NCBI GenBank assembly: GCA_024752435.1
Contig: CP103025.1
Span: 248,001-312,000 of the forward strand
Origin: Allantophomopsis cytisporea
Taxonomy: Eukaryota; Ascomycota; Leotiomycetes; Phacidiales; Phacidiaceae
Length of the DNA stretch: 64,000 nucleotides
Direction of reading: 5' to 3'
A program made the translations under genes and the position numbers. The notes under the pieces were generated by a model. It made no database searches and was not told the origin of the DNA. It was given only the letters and a program-made list of their open reading frames with translations. Below are positions 45,839 through 58,206 of this stretch, one piece after another (positions within the stretch are counted from its first letter, which is position 1; each line of letters starts with the position of its first letter).

Positions 45839-46030
45839 TCAATATGGCTCTCACATTCAAAGTGAGCAGTCCCCAATTGGGAAGTGCACACTCCGCACTC
45901 GCACCTTACGTATTATGAAATCATAGCATACCTAGTTCAGAGAGCTTCTCTCTCCGTATGACAATCTATTCTACGAGTATAAAAGCACGAACCCACTGTA
46001 CGAATTGATCAGATCTTATATATTGCGACA
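45799..46030 (+). repeat. Dispersed repeat, copy B with (AGT)n run
   Basis: It begins with about 13 uninterrupted AGT/GTA units (45799-45838), followed by GGCTCTCACATTCAAAGTG, AGTCCCCAATTGGGAAGTG, CACTCCGCACTCGCACC and a TATAAAAG block. It matches copy A (641-836) through its length and copy C in reverse. Read on the minus strand it ends in (TAC)n, a tail type seen in some fungal non-LTR elements. No coding capacity. Confidence 0.8.
45978..45985 (+). promoter_or_regulatory. TATA-box-like site inside repeat copy B
   Basis: TATAAAAG lies 175 bp upstream of the small frame at 46153. The same block is TATAAAGG in copy A. A possible leader intron with a GTATGT donor at 46085 and a CTAATACAG acceptor ending at 46132 lies between it and the ATG, so the repeat may act as a promoter. 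Untested. Confidence 0.35.
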
Positions 46031-46152
46031 AATTGCAAACAAAGCCCGGTTGAAAGATTCAATTCAGAACAAGCAAAGAGAGCGGTATGTATCATAAATA
46101 TATTAACTATTGGTTTCCATCCGCTAATACAGCTTAGAAGATAAACCCGATT

Positions 46153-46296
46153 ATGGCACCAGGTTACGTTAAAGACGATGCAGTCATGGGGACTAGTATT
46201 CCTACAGAAAACAACTTCCAAATTCTCGACGACACCGTTTCTACTTCACCAGATGATGGGCCCGCCATCGTCGCCGCCTCTCCAGCCAGACGATGA
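46153..46296 (+). CDS. Hypothetical small protein (47 aa)
   Basis: The frame starts MAPGYVKDDAVMGTSIP and ends AAASPARR-like before a TGA. It is short and acidic, with no signal peptide or known domain. Support comes only from the upstream layout: a TATA-like box, a consensus leader intron at 46085-46132 and an ATG in reasonable context. Downstream frames (MGRNGDIIEKGKALIILGG from about 46376) look protein-like, so this may be the first piece of a longer, broken gene. Low confidence. Confidence 0.2.
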   Translation: MAPGYVKDDAVMGTSIPTENNFQILDDTVSTSPDDGPAIVAASPARR

Positions 46297-47561
46297 AGCG
46301 CCTAGAGTTGCTTTTGCGACTATAGCAACAGTAACAGCTCTCTATAGCGAGACTGGTCATACTCTACCCCCTCCATGGGCCGAAATGGTGATATTATTGA
46401 GAAAGGGAAAGCACTCATCATTCTTGGTGGCCTACCATTGGTCAATATAATGTACAATTAGCTAAAGCTTCTGTATTCGACAAGATTCTCACGAGTTGTT
46501 CCAAGACACTCCTTTAATCAATGCAGTACCCAAATCTGCTGCACGCCCAGTATCAGACCAAATATATTGCAATAAGCTACCTAGGTAAAAAGAAACGTGA
46601 GTTAAAAACAAAGGTTCGCCTCAATATTTAAGCTCTTGAACTAGTGCTTACTTACTATCTGTTCATGATGCCTGTTGCAGAGTAACTATCATTTTGCAAC
46701 ACGATTGTGTAAACTTCACCCGAGGTGGGGCTATCATGCTTATGTTGCCAAGGAATTCGATATTTTTGCAGGGCGGCAGAGTCATGAAACTCTCTCGGGA
46801 GATCTGAGCGCTTGACTTGAGCTTTATTATGAAGCCTTTTTCAAAATTCTTCTACTACGGCATATTCAGCCTTCGCTATAAATTCTATCTTAGCCTGTCG
46901 CCCATCTGCTTACGCATGAGTTTTGCTCGTTAATATCTGTAATCAAGCATCTAGATACTCACCAGCTTCCATTGACATATGCCGTATATCAGAGGAGGGG
47001 TCCATACACCTCCATTTTACAAGCCACTAGGCTTTGAGTTCCATTCTTAGCTCGGCGATAGAGTTATCTATGGCCTGTCATTCTTGGTACCAATGCAACA
47101 TGCGCTATACCGAACGTGACTGTGAAACATATATATCACGTACCGCATGTAAATGATAGGTCAACAAATCCTCGCTGCCAAGATGTAGCAGGGTCGTATT
47201 ATTACGCGTATTATTGCATGAACCTAGCTAGGATATATTTCCCGGCCCCACGGGGATCCGTGCCCATCGGAACTAATTCCAATCGACAACATATTTGCCG
47301 GCGGCATCTGCCAAATGCCCTGGTCATTGAGATGCTTGGTGCATCCAACTTCCGGATATGATATTAGATTGTCGTGAGTGAGAAAAGAGAAGCTGTTGTC
47401 CAGGAAAGAGCTGACGCGTCTAAGTACAAGGGTCAAGCGATTATGCACATCAAGCAAGAGTTGGACTTTGTATATTATAGCTTAGCATCACCAAGTCCTT
47501 CCCTATTAAAGTTTCAAATAAGAAAGGTTTATTCTGTTGTTCACGTCTTTCGTTTACCATC
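46297..47561. other. Intergenic stretch upstream of the tyrosinase-like gene
   Basis: No supported gene. A protein-like frame around 46376-46450 may belong to a decayed gene with the small frame at 46153. The last few hundred bases should hold the tyrosinase-like promoter. Confidence 0.4.
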
Positions 47562-48941
47562 ATGATCTTTTTTGCCATATTCGCTCTTTCTTATCTCATT
47601 GCTGCTACAGCGGTAGCTAGCCCAGCAAAGCATTATCCACGCGAAACTTCTGCAAGCGTTTGGAATACAACCACCTGTAGCGATGACCAGTTGGAAATCG
47701 TGAAAGAATGGACGAACATGAATTCAAGCGAAAAAACTGCATATATCGAGGCTGAAAAGTGTCTATGGTCGCTCAATTCGACTTCTGGCCTCGTAGGTGC
47801 CACAACAAGATTTGAAGATTTGGTGGCTCTTCATCAGAACATGACTCCTATTATTCACGCTGTTGTAAGTAGCCATGACTCAATACGATTTCAAAGTTGC
47901 TGATAGTGAGTTATAGGGTCAATTTCTGCCATACCACCGTCTTTACATGAAATTGCACAAACATCTCCTACAAACAGACTGTGGTTATGACGGACCAATG
48001 ACGCAAGTTTTAGTCTCTACCCCTTTTCTTGAAGCTCTCTGACCAGGCATTCAGTTGGTGGGATGAAACCCGTGACGCGGGCAACTATTTAAACTCGCCA
48101 ATCCTCGACCCAGTCACTGGATTCGGCGGAAACGGTAGTGCAGTTGACGATTTGTGTGTCATCGATGGGCCTTTTGCAAACTCAACTTTGTATGTTGGCC
48201 CAGTGACTTTACATACTCCTGAGGGTTTTTGTCTCAAACGAAATGTGAATGAGGTCAATTCTGCTGGTGCCGCGCAGGATATCGTTGATGGTTGTATGAA
48301 TATTACGAACTATGCGGATGCTGGGATTTGGTGTATAGGTGACAAGCCACATACTGCGTACGTACTATCCTTTTCTTATTTTGCTACTGCCTTTTGTACT
48401 TGGATGGCAATCACTCTTGTTCACGGAATCGCGTTCTATTGTGCGGATGGATTGATTGCACGCAAAAACTCTACTCTGAATTGCAAAACTCGAGAGAACA
48501 GAAATCTTTTAAATACACGTTCTTATTGATCATCTTAGCGGCCATGGTGGAGTTGGTGGAGGTGTAAATGGAAGCATTGGTGTAAGTTTCAAACTCGTCT
48601 CTTGAAAGAAGCATGTCCTCAACAATCTTCCTCTAGGATATTTATGTCAGTCCAAACGACCCGCTATTCTACCTACACCATGCATACATCGATCGACTTT
48701 GGTATTTACCCTTCTCTCACATATAATACTACTACAACTAATAAATTCAAGGTGGAAATGGCAAAGCGCTGATCTTGACGCTCGTCTTTACCAAATTGGT
48801 GGCTACACAAGATACCCTAGCACTGGCATCAATACGACCTTGGAGTATGAGCTTGATCTCCTAGGATTATGGGACAACAAGGTTGTTGGTGATGTAATGG
48901 ATCCTCATAACTCTTTCTTGTGCATGGACTATGACTATTAA
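47562..48941 (+). CDS. Secreted tyrosinase-like copper protein
   Basis: Six exons (47562-47864, 47917-48006, 48047-48357, 48539-48581, 48637-48701 and 48752-48941) give 333 aa with all phases consistent. MIFFAIFALSYLIAATAVAS is a signal peptide. The CuA side shows IIHAV (His 99), FLPYHR (His 108) and HKHLL (His 117). The CuB side shows GDKPHTAGHGGVG (His 233 and 237) and DPLFYLHHAYIDRLWW (His 263/264). The set is complete for a type-3 dicopper centre, so a phenol oxidase reaction is expected. Several Asn sequons fit secretion. Intron 3 is unusually long at 181 nt. Related secreted tyrosinase-like enzymes (UstQ type) cyclise the ether bond in ustiloxin-class peptides; the three HxxHC proteins in this window make that role worth testing, but they are 26 kb away. 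Confidence 0.9.
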
Positions 48942-50577
48942 GAATCTTCAGGAGGTGTAAAGTAAGGGAAACTCTGGGTTTTCTACTCTCTTCACATCTT
49001 TCCTTCGATTTTATAGCTCTTTTTACAACGAGTAGGTAGCACGATCGCTTGTCAAAATGTGATACTCGAAACTCGTTAATTAAACACAAAGAATTGAGAT
49101 TTCTGGATGCAGTTTCAAGTGCTATGTTGTGTGAAGTTTATCGTTTGCACATCTGATCAGGAAATAATGATAAACATAGCAACTTATTCCTCTTGACGTA
49201 ATCCATTGATGTGTACATGTTTCAATAATATCCCTTCTTAATCCTTTTCTGCAACGGCTCCAATATTTTCACTACCGATTTATTTGCTCAGGCTCAGGGT
49301 AGCCTTTCCACGCAACGAAACGGGATCACATCGGTTTCTCATGAGTAGCTACCCGTAAGAGTGTTTTTCTGTTACGGATGAACAGAGAGATGCGCTGGAC
49401 ACGATGTTGATGTGAAGTACAACATTAACAAACATTTGATGATAGCTAGCTAGCTATACAAGTTTTACCGAAGAAATTAACTATCAAGGTGTTAAGCCTA
49501 CCTGGTCTTACGATACGGACAAGAATAATATCAGAGACACGATATCATCTGGAAGAGCATCGCCTTCACCACCCTTATTTAGCCTCAATAATAATCATCT
49601 CAAATCTAGTGGCAATTCTAACCATTAGTCTTGTGTAGGATACTGTAGTGCTGTATTTTTTGAATCAATAACTACTGGCGGGCAACGAACGGTCTCGGAT
49701 GTGTCTTAATGACAGCATTTTTTAATTTGTCTTAAAACAATGTCAGCTTGTATGAAATAGCAGTTAAGAGTTTTACAATACGTACCCCGAAACTCAATTC
49801 TGTAGATGCTCGTCCTAAGCTGTTTTTCTGCCGACTTCACAACCTACAAGTGTTTTGCTGGGTGTACTCGTCGCTCCTTCAGCACCAGCATATTTCGTGA
49901 TAGTATCTTCTCCAACAACGGCAGATTTGTCAACACTGAGCCTGACACCCCAGCTTCGAAAAATACAGAAATGTAGATGATTGAGATATTAAAAACAAAT
50001 AATCTCAGTATAATCCAGTGTATTATATACTATAGTCAATAAATTAACCCTCATAATTCCGTTGTGCTCTTTGGCTGATTGCGAAGTTTATGATATTTTA
50101 GCTTGAAATGAGGATCTACCTTCAGTTACCTCAAGATACTGTAGTTACGTGGGTACTTAGATAGAGTACAACCTGAATTATTTCTACAGATCTGATTGAG
50201 CCTGGAACTCTAAACAATTCTCCAAGTCTGATTAACCTAGTAAAGGTCAGCTTTGGATAGACAATCGTGTTTGTAATTATAAGTATTTTGCTAATTTGGA
50301 ATCCCTTCCTGGCGCAAATTACTCGAAACATACGAGTGTCTTAGACGGCTTGCAATGTCTTTAGCTGTTATATTCGTAAGAATTTCTGGAAGTTTCCCCC
50401 TGATTGAGGACCAGTTTCCTGGTTCCCGTTCGTGCCAATTTAGATATCATTAAAATTCCGAAACTGTCTAGTCAATATATCAGTCCAGACTTATTATTTC
50501 TTGGTGCTGTGAAGCCCTATGTAAATAATACGTATTTCACACTCCGATTTCCACATTACATCTTCTTTCTCCATTAC
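48942..50577. other. AT-rich intergenic stretch
   Basis: No gene recognised. AT-rich throughout with short frames; it could hide small or decayed elements. Confidence 0.5.
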
Positions 50578-51372
50578 ATGTCATCTCAACTTAGCAACTA
50601 TATTCTTGACACATCATTCAAGATTCAAATCATTTTCACTACTCTTTCGAAGATTAACCAACTTTACGCTCTAATGCGAGTGTCAGAAGAAACAATACAG
50701 AAGATGAGTTTCATGGCTTTAGCTCCTCAAGATGTCCAGAAGCCTTCACCGCGATATAAACCCCTCGAAGGAGCATTCTACAGGGGACTCACGACTAGTG
50801 CTATCAAAAAAGAAAGCAAAGCAATCCGATGGATCATCCAAGTGATAACGTTCATCCTCCAAAGACTAATGTTCGTCCCAAATCCATATTTCAACTACAT
50901 CGAACGCAAGAAAAATCCAGAATTTCAACAACGTATATCAGAAACGTGCCAACTGAACTGTGATTGTCGACACATATACGACACGGGCGACAGTACATGC
51001 CCACGAAGAGCGCGACAAGTAAGTGGTTGAGTATACGAAGGCACATCAGAAATGGAAGCGTGCTTTTAGCGAGCAAAAAGCAGCAGCTGATTATGTCGGC
51101 TTGTAGAATTGGCCAACGCCAATGAGATGGGCCTCGAGAGGTTCAAATCGTTGAGTAAGGAAACTACGGGGTGCTTTCAACAAGCGGAGGCCAACTTAGA
51201 TAAGGTGTGCAAAGAGTTGTTCGCACTACGAATAGTGGAGGATGTTGCTGCGAGAAGTTTGAGGGCTGAAATCATCGTAGCTGGCTTTCAGGATAGTGCG
51301 AGGTTGAAGATTTTAGATGGTAAAATAGTTTCATGCGAGCTAGATGGGAGCTTTGATCCTAAAAATCTATGA
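50578..51372 (+). pseudogene. Unidentified gene remnant or unresolved spliced gene
   Basis: Three protein-like stretches lie in different frames. One contains LEGAFYRGLTTSAIKKESKA, FVPNPYFNYIERKKNPEFQ and ISETCQLNCDC (about 50740-51000). The second encodes YTKAHQKWKRAFSEQKAAAD (about 51032-51100). The third encodes MGLERFKSLSKETTGCFQQA and ends with FDPKNL at 51372. A GTAAGT donor exists at 51017 but the available acceptors do not join the frames into one protein. I do not recognise the family. Either a broken gene or a gene with splice sites I could not place. Confidence 0.35.
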
Positions 51373-51563
51373 ATATTTATCTCCGAATTATTTGTAATCG
51401 CAGTCGGAAGACTATGGATTTAACTTCAAAAACATGCTCAATTCGTAATTCAATTAATAGAAATAACCGTGAATAAAGTAAAACATACAAGTTCAGCACC
51501 ATATTCGTATATCATACAAGCCAAACCTCCAATCCACCATACCACTGAACGCCCACATATCCC

Positions 51564-54500
51564 CTATCCATCCAGCTCAGTAGCAACATCAGGCTGCCGA
51601 CCATTCAACTTCCCAACATTCAAAGTCCTCCTGACAGCAAACTTAGCCTCATCCTTCGCAAACGCAAGATTCCTCATGGGTTTCCACTGCATCAAGCCTC
51701 TCTGCTTACGATGTAAGCCCTTCTTGTTCGCATTATACTCCTTGACCTGGCCAACGGGACCACTTCCATGACTAGAGCCATTCTTTTCCTCACCACCTTC
51801 GCCGGAGCCATGATCGGTACGATCGTTACTTGTGCCAGGGCCCGAGCCCGCTCCATCGGCAGCCGAAGCATCATTGAGGCCGAGGTCAGACGACGAGTCT
51901 GAGCTGGAATCCGAACCGTAGACATCGGCGTCATCATAGTCGTCCGAGTCATTGCTTGCATCGTTGCCCTCGTAGGCATTCGAGCGCGGCGCGCCCTTCG
52001 ATTTGTCCACGATGCTATTAGAGTTAGGATCACGCCATCTACGCGCCCCAGAGAAGTCAGCATACTTAGCTGGGTCCTCGCCGAAAGCACCACTCCAATC
52101 GGTACCATCTTTCGACAACCACTTCTTCTTCTCTTCCTCGTCCGCTTGCGCAAGTACGTCGCGGCCCTGGGTGAGAGACTGGTCGTGTAGCTTCTGGACG
52201 GCTGCTGGGAGCTCCTTGGTTACCTTGGTCGAGCGTACGCCCTCGGAATGACATGCCTCCCAGGTCTCCTGTGTCTCGCGGGAGTCATTGTCCGTTACGA
52301 ACTTTGCGTGGTCCTCGTCTGTGCCGGCCTTAAACTGGGCTCGGAATTGGAGGCGGCCGACTTCTTCGACTCTGATATCGGGGATGGAGTTAAAGTTCTC
52401 TTCCGTGATATAGTTTTGTGTGAGGCGCATTCCGTTGTCGGTCTTCCAGATAGGGATGTTGATATCTGTGGGTTTGTTGTCCTCGAAGTGATGCAGCCAG
52501 ATGACGGCGTAGGCATCGGCACCACGCTTACCTGCTGTGTGAAGTTCAAAGACGATGGGAGAACGGTAGCGGTATTTGACGGGTAATCGGACGTTATGCT
52601 TGCCATCTTTCTTCTCAATATCCCAGTAGACACCATCACCCTCATCAAGCTTTCTACAAGACGTGCGTGGAATTTTACCAGAACTACCACCAGTGCGCAT
52701 CTTGAGCTTAGCATTGGAGGTATAGTTGAGAGCGAGGATTTTCTCGGAGGTGAACTCGAAAGTTCCAACATCCCAACCAAGTTGGTTCGGTGGAAGTCTA
52801 GTCTCAATACTGCGGAAAAGGAGGGAAATTCTGATGCGTCCAAAGCCAACACCACCGTCAAGAGGGTACCATCTAGTAACTTGAGAGCTAGTCTGAAGAA
52901 TATCTGAGAGCTTCAATGGTACAACACCAAGAATAGGGTCATGCTCTCTCATTCGCTGATCACGAACAGTGATAGTGACAATTGCAGATCTCCAGTCTCT
53001 AATAAAGCGCTCTGTACCAGCGTTGAAGATTGGTTTGCTGCTGACTACCTTTGCACGGGTTCGGTAAACTAATTCATCGTTATAGAGGATAGTACAGTAA
53101 CTGCTAGGAAGTTTCTTGCTTTCCTCATCGGTATTCTCGCCAGCAGGTCGAGCAGGTTCGAACTCACGACCCTTGCGGTTGCCATCACTACCCTTGATAT
53201 TCTCAAGTTCGAGGTTCACAATCTGGTGAACGATGACACTGCAAATACCGGAAGGCCAAAGTGGGTCGGGAGGAGTGTGAACGACAGCATCTTCCTCGGC
53301 GTTGTCGAGAGATCCCTTATCGTCCTGAAGTTCTTTCTTATCCTTGAGCTCATCTGGAAGATTGACGTCCTTGCCATGAGTGCGAAGCGCAGGGCGGAAT
53401 TGAGGCTTGCCAAAGTATCCAACTTCCCAGTGAAGCTCTCCAGGCATACTACTCTCAGCATCCATACCACGGAGCTTGCTTACCTGAGGATACATCTTTC
53501 CAGGGTGCTGAATCATTTTCTGCATGGAGAGCTCAACCTTACCAACAACATCATCAGAAGTCGATCGATCAGAATCCCACAATTCCATAGAAAGTTGCTC
53601 ATCAGCCTTGATAAGATCTGGAGTGACAAGAAGCGCACAAGTCTCCTCCCAGACTGGGTTGAGATCATCTTGAATGACACGCGTACAGTACATTGGCTTG
53701 CCGTACTTGGAGAAGCTGACAGTGATATATGGATCACTACCACCTCCATCACTTCCACGACGATCTTGTTTGCTGAGTCCAGTTGCCTTGTGAATACGAA
53801 TCCAGAGTACGCCAAGAGCTTCAACATCCTTCTGGATATCATCACCTTGGAGCATCTTGGCCATATCAAGAGTCATCGACTTTGGAGCAACATACTCGTT
53901 TGCAGCGGCACCAATGGCGTAATTGACGAATTTTGAGATGAGAGGAAGATTCAAAATGTTAATACCAGTCTCCAGCATTGGTACGCAACCAGCCTCAACT
54001 TGTGGAAGGCCCATAAGTGTGAAAGTAAGAGCTTTCAAGAATGGTGGTTCAGGAGACATCTGAAGACGTAGACGAACAGTACCAACCAGACCCTGCAATT
54101 CCACCCAAATTGGGAGTGGAACACCAAAGAGGCCCTTGACACCAAGATAAAATACCAACTGCATGTGCATATTACGAGCCTTGGAAGAAACACCGCGAGC
54201 AGATGGAGCAGCATGGTATGCGAAAGAGCACTCCAAGTTGTAGTAATCTCCACCCTCTTCATCAGCAGCCAATTCCTGTGGATCCTTCGACTTCTCATTT
54301 TGTCTGTGGATGTCATCCTTCATCTCCTTGACATGCCCATCGGGTAGAGCACGGAGACTGAGAATTCGAATTGGATTGACCCCCTGGTTGATCTCGGCAA
54401 CTCGAACGTTCTCAATGACTCCGGGAACTGAAGCCTGCATGACATCCTCCAGGGTATCCGCGACGGAAGCGAACATGTCTGGGTCAATGAGACCCCATAC

Positions 54501-55376
54501 AATGCCCAAAAGTGTATTCATCCACTCGACAGATTCAGGAATCAAGTTTGCAGTAGCAGTCTCTCCACGCTCCTTCTCCGCCGACCATTCTTGGACACGT
54601 CCACTTCTGATCACCTCCTTCATCCAAAGGAAAATACCCGAGGACACACACATGCCCAGAGGAATCAGACCATAGAGTGCACCGCCAAACATCTTTCCAA
54701 GAACAATGATGGCAACAAGGACGACAATGCACAATATTGACGTTCTCTTCTCGAGAGAAGCGTACATCGGTTCGTAAGAAACGGAAGGGGTAGGATGGAA
54801 GAGGATATTTGTTTTCTCGCCATGAATAGGAACATCAGAAGTGCTATTTGGTTCGACAGGATCTGGAGGCGCAGTAATATCTTGGTTTTTCTTGTATTCA
54901 GCACCGGATTGGGAAGCATCTGTTTTGACGGACTATAACAATTAGACATAAACCTCGCATAGATAAACTCAGTACTCACAGCATCTTTGCCGACATTGGC
55001 ATTGGGGACAGAAAGCTAGCCATCAAGTCAGCAAAGAAACACCATTATCCAACCATGGAATACACACCATAGGCTGCTCCACCGCCTTCATGAAATCCGC
55101 ATTGACATCCTCAATCTGCACCTCCTTCCCAGTGGTAGGATCCGTAACCGTTTTCCTCGTGCCCTCAATGCCCTGCGGCTGACCATTCTCATGATCCACA
55201 GCATCGCCGCCTCCAACCTGGGTGTTCTGCTTCCGCGTCTGCTCCTGGGCGGCCAGCCGGGAGTCTCTGTCCTTCTTGTCGGCATCCATGTTCTCAATGA
55301 ACTTCTGGATGTTGGGGATCGGATTCCGCTGGGAATAATGGCCGCCTGGCCCCTTCTTGTGATCGTTTGCCGACAT
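51564..55376 (-). CDS. Mug190-like SMP/C2 lipid-transfer protein (tricalbin-type)
   Basis: The exons are 55376-55068, 55015-54980 (only 12 codons) and 54932-51564, giving 1,237 aa. After an acidic cytosolic N-terminus (MSANDHKKGPGGHY...), paired hydrophobic segments (TSILCIVVLVAIIVLGKMFG and ALYGLIPLGMCVSSGIFLWM, about 179-220) would form an ER hairpin. An SMP-type domain follows (WMNTLLGIVWGLIDPDMFAS onward, about 250-480), then a C2 domain (VLWIRIHKATGLSK... DPYITVSF, LNPVWEE, LWDSDRS with Ca-site-like aspartates), a second C2-like region (SVIVHQIVNLELENIKG... VTITVRDQRMREHDPILGVV), and a long acidic Ser/Asp-rich tail (SDSSSDSSSDLG). This matches the Mug190/tricalbin plan of ER-plasma membrane contact proteins that move lipids. 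Family known from S. pombe as a meiotically induced gene. No lesion is visible; it is a core-type gene marking the right arm. Confidence 0.93.
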
Positions 55377-57105
55377 GATGGGCGTGGCTCGTCGACGACG
55401 ACGAAGTGACGAGATCAATCAATGAGAGGAGATGGTTTGACAGAAGGGAAGAGAATCTGCTGGGCTTGAGCGAAGCCGCCTCCTCTCTTAAGGAATAAAT
55501 TCGGGATGGGGGCGTCTGGTTGGGAGCGCGTTACACGGGATGGGTTATATGTGGGCTGCAGTACTGGGATTCTCGGATTCTCAGGGTTGGCAGTAGGTTT
55601 CAGCTACGCCAAAGATGAAGGGGCGCGCAGTGAGAAGTGAGGACAAACCAGGGGGAGGAGTTGTGTTCTCGATGTCACAGAATGGGAGGAGGATTTATTG
55701 GAGTTGGAAGGGGTTGGCGTTGTCCTCCTTTCTTCCAACTGGGTGACTGGTGCATTTACGGCACACCTCAACTCACATATATGACGTAGTTGGTGCTTGG
55801 GAGCTTTCATCATTGCTTGCATGGACCTGATTTTGACAGGTCTTAGCAGGAGCAACACAAACAATTAAATAGACCAGCAAAATAATCAAATTCAATTGTA
55901 TTTCCTAGCCAACCAAAATTCAATCAATTGAAGCTACCGGATATCTTTATAATAATTCCAATTTTCTCGAAATCTTATTGTGATGATTCTTTCGCTTCAG
56001 TCAGATCCAAGCTTGTCTTGTCGTGTTATCTTGGATCTCCCCATCGATCACGCACAGCTGTTTCTAGGCGATCGACAGCTGGGGAGAGCTCTTTAGCGAC
56101 TCAAATCAAGAGTGAAGACCTCAACCCCCGGCTTGTCAATGCTTTTCCCCACAATTCTGGCCAAGTTGCTTCTCATTCAAGTCTTGGAATGCCATCATCG
56201 CTTCTGTCCAATCAGGTTGATGAGGCATGAATGAGCAATGCGGATGAGAGCAGGTCGGTTTGAAAGACCATAGAGTATGTTTTCTAAATAAAGATTACTC
56301 TAGAGTGCAGGCTTTTTTTTATTTTTTAGTAAAAGATTTATATATATGTATATATTTTATAAGTGTTTATATATATCTCTTTTCAGATGCTCAATCAAAG
56401 TCGCCTACTCATCAAATCACCCAATACTCCACAATCGGATCAAAGCTCACCCTACGTGTACATAGAGAGGTAGTCAAACACCCAGCTGCAAAGTTACCTT
56501 TCCACGCCCAATTAACCAGCCAATACTCCAAACAACCCCAAATCAAGCAACATCACAACCTACTCGTACACACCATACATGCACAAAAAAAGAGCCAGTA
56601 GAATTGTCTACTCTGATGAACCATACAAACCCCTTTGATCAATGAGCTTTGGTGCATGATACAGACGCGTAATCATTGACTCGTACTCCATATCCATACC
56701 CTTCATCTCCAGAACCTAATCTTCCCCCAAAATATGAATAGAGAATTGTAATTGTGAGGCAGATATATCTGGTGCAGAGAATTAATCTCCTGTAGCATTC
56801 CATGCACTCAACGGAAAGAGATGTATGATTCCTGAATTCACAGCCATTAGATAAATATCCAGATCCAGTCTTCATTCACCCTCGTCAAATACAGTCAATC
56901 ACTCAGTCACTGTCAAAAATCAAACCCATAAAACCAATTCGGCAAGAAAAAAAAGATAATTCATAAATCATAAAACACTGGTATCTAAACTAATCGCATT
57001 GCCGGCGCTCCACGCCACCCAATACCCATTCTCAGCACCTCTGCGAACTCCACGCTCGCCCAAAGTCTCACTTTTATTTTTTGTTTTCCTACAGCAACCA
57101 GCACT
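55377..57105. other. Intergenic region between Mug190-like and dehydrogenase genes
   Basis: Contains the promoter of the Mug190-like gene and the 3' side of the arabinitol dehydrogenase-like gene. Open frames are short and unconvincing; T-rich runs occur near 56310-56350. Confidence 0.5.
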
Positions 57106-58206
57106 TTAGTCAAAGACAATGGCGCACTTAACCGCGCTCTTGTTCTTCATGCTCTCAAGGGCCTCACCCCACTGCTCAAGCTTGAAGACCTTGTTAACGA
57201 TACCGTCGACCTTGACCTTTCCAGAGTCGAGGTAGTCAACAGCAGCCGGGAAGCAGTAAGTCTCGGAGAAAGAGCCGAGAATGGTGATCTCATCACCGAA
57301 GATCTTGGAAGGAGGCCAGGTGACGCGCGCAGCGTTGCTGTAGACACCGTAGCAGACGAGCTTTCCACCACGACGGACGTAGTTGATAGCGTCCTCGAGG
57401 ATCTTGGGCGAGCCGGTGGCCTCAACGACGACATCGAAGCCGTAAGGGTTGTCATCCTTGATTTGCTTGAACTGCACATCTGGGTTCTCGCGCGAGAGTT
57501 CGACGTAGGAATCACCGGCGCCCAACTTCTTGGCGAGCTCCATCTTGAGACCGCCTGGAGCGGCGACGACGACGTTGCATCCACCGTTATGTCTGAGGAG
57601 CTGGGCGAGGACGAGACCGGTTGGGCCGGCACCGAGGACGAGGACGGAGGCACCGATAGGTGGGTTGATCTTCTCGAGACCATGGATGGCGCAGGACGCT
57701 GGCTCGAGGAGCGTGGCGTCAACGTCGTTGAGGTTCTTGATCTTGAAGACCTTGTGTTGTGGGTATGCGCAGTATTCGGCAAAGGCTCCTGGGAGGGTGA
57801 CACCGTGGGCGTTGAAGTCCTCACAGAGGAGTGGCTGACCGCGGCGGCAGTAGAAGCACTTCTCACAGAGCTCAGAGTTGTCGGCTACCACACGGTCACC
57901 GACCTTGAAGTCGGTTACCTTGGAACCCAAGGCGGCAATGACACCGACACATTCGTGACCCGGGATGAGAGGGAACTTGGCGATGAATTCACCTTCGTGA
58001 ATGTGGAGATCCTGGGGAAAAGTTAGTTTGTGGGGGAGGCGGGGTTGAAGATTGGGGAATGATCAGCTTACAGTTCCACAAACACCACAGGCCTTGACCT
58101 TGACCAGAATGTCGTTGTCTCTAACGGTTGGGAGTGGGCGCTCAACAATGCCGTACTTCTCTGGAGCAGAGTACTCCAAAGCTCTCATAGTCTTAGGAAG
58201 AGACAT
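57106..58206 (-). CDS. D-arabinitol dehydrogenase-like polyol dehydrogenase
   Basis: Zinc-containing medium-chain dehydrogenase, 346 aa, exons 58206-58072 and 58011-57106 (45 and 302 codons with stop). The start MSLPKTMRALEYSAPEKYGI is followed by GVCGTDLHIHEGEF (catalytic Cys), IPGHECVGV (His-Glu), the structural cysteines in CEKCFYCRRGQPLLC (C-x2-C-x2-C-x7-C), and the cofactor motif GAGPTGLVLAQ. The overall pattern fits fungal NADP D-arabitol dehydrogenases, which link arabitol to xylulose/ribulose; sorbitol or xylitol dehydrogenase activity is the alternative. It is more GC-rich and codon-biased than the left-arm dehydrogenase at 5596, consistent with a well-expressed housekeeping gene. 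A T-rich 5' leader and CT-rich stretches precede the ATG. Confidence 0.92.

Noticed and set aside
48007..48046. GC-AG intron in the tyrosinase-like gene (donor GCAAGT)
   Set aside because: It breaks frame; a GT donor four bases downstream keeps CAA-GCA in frame and restores the family sequence.
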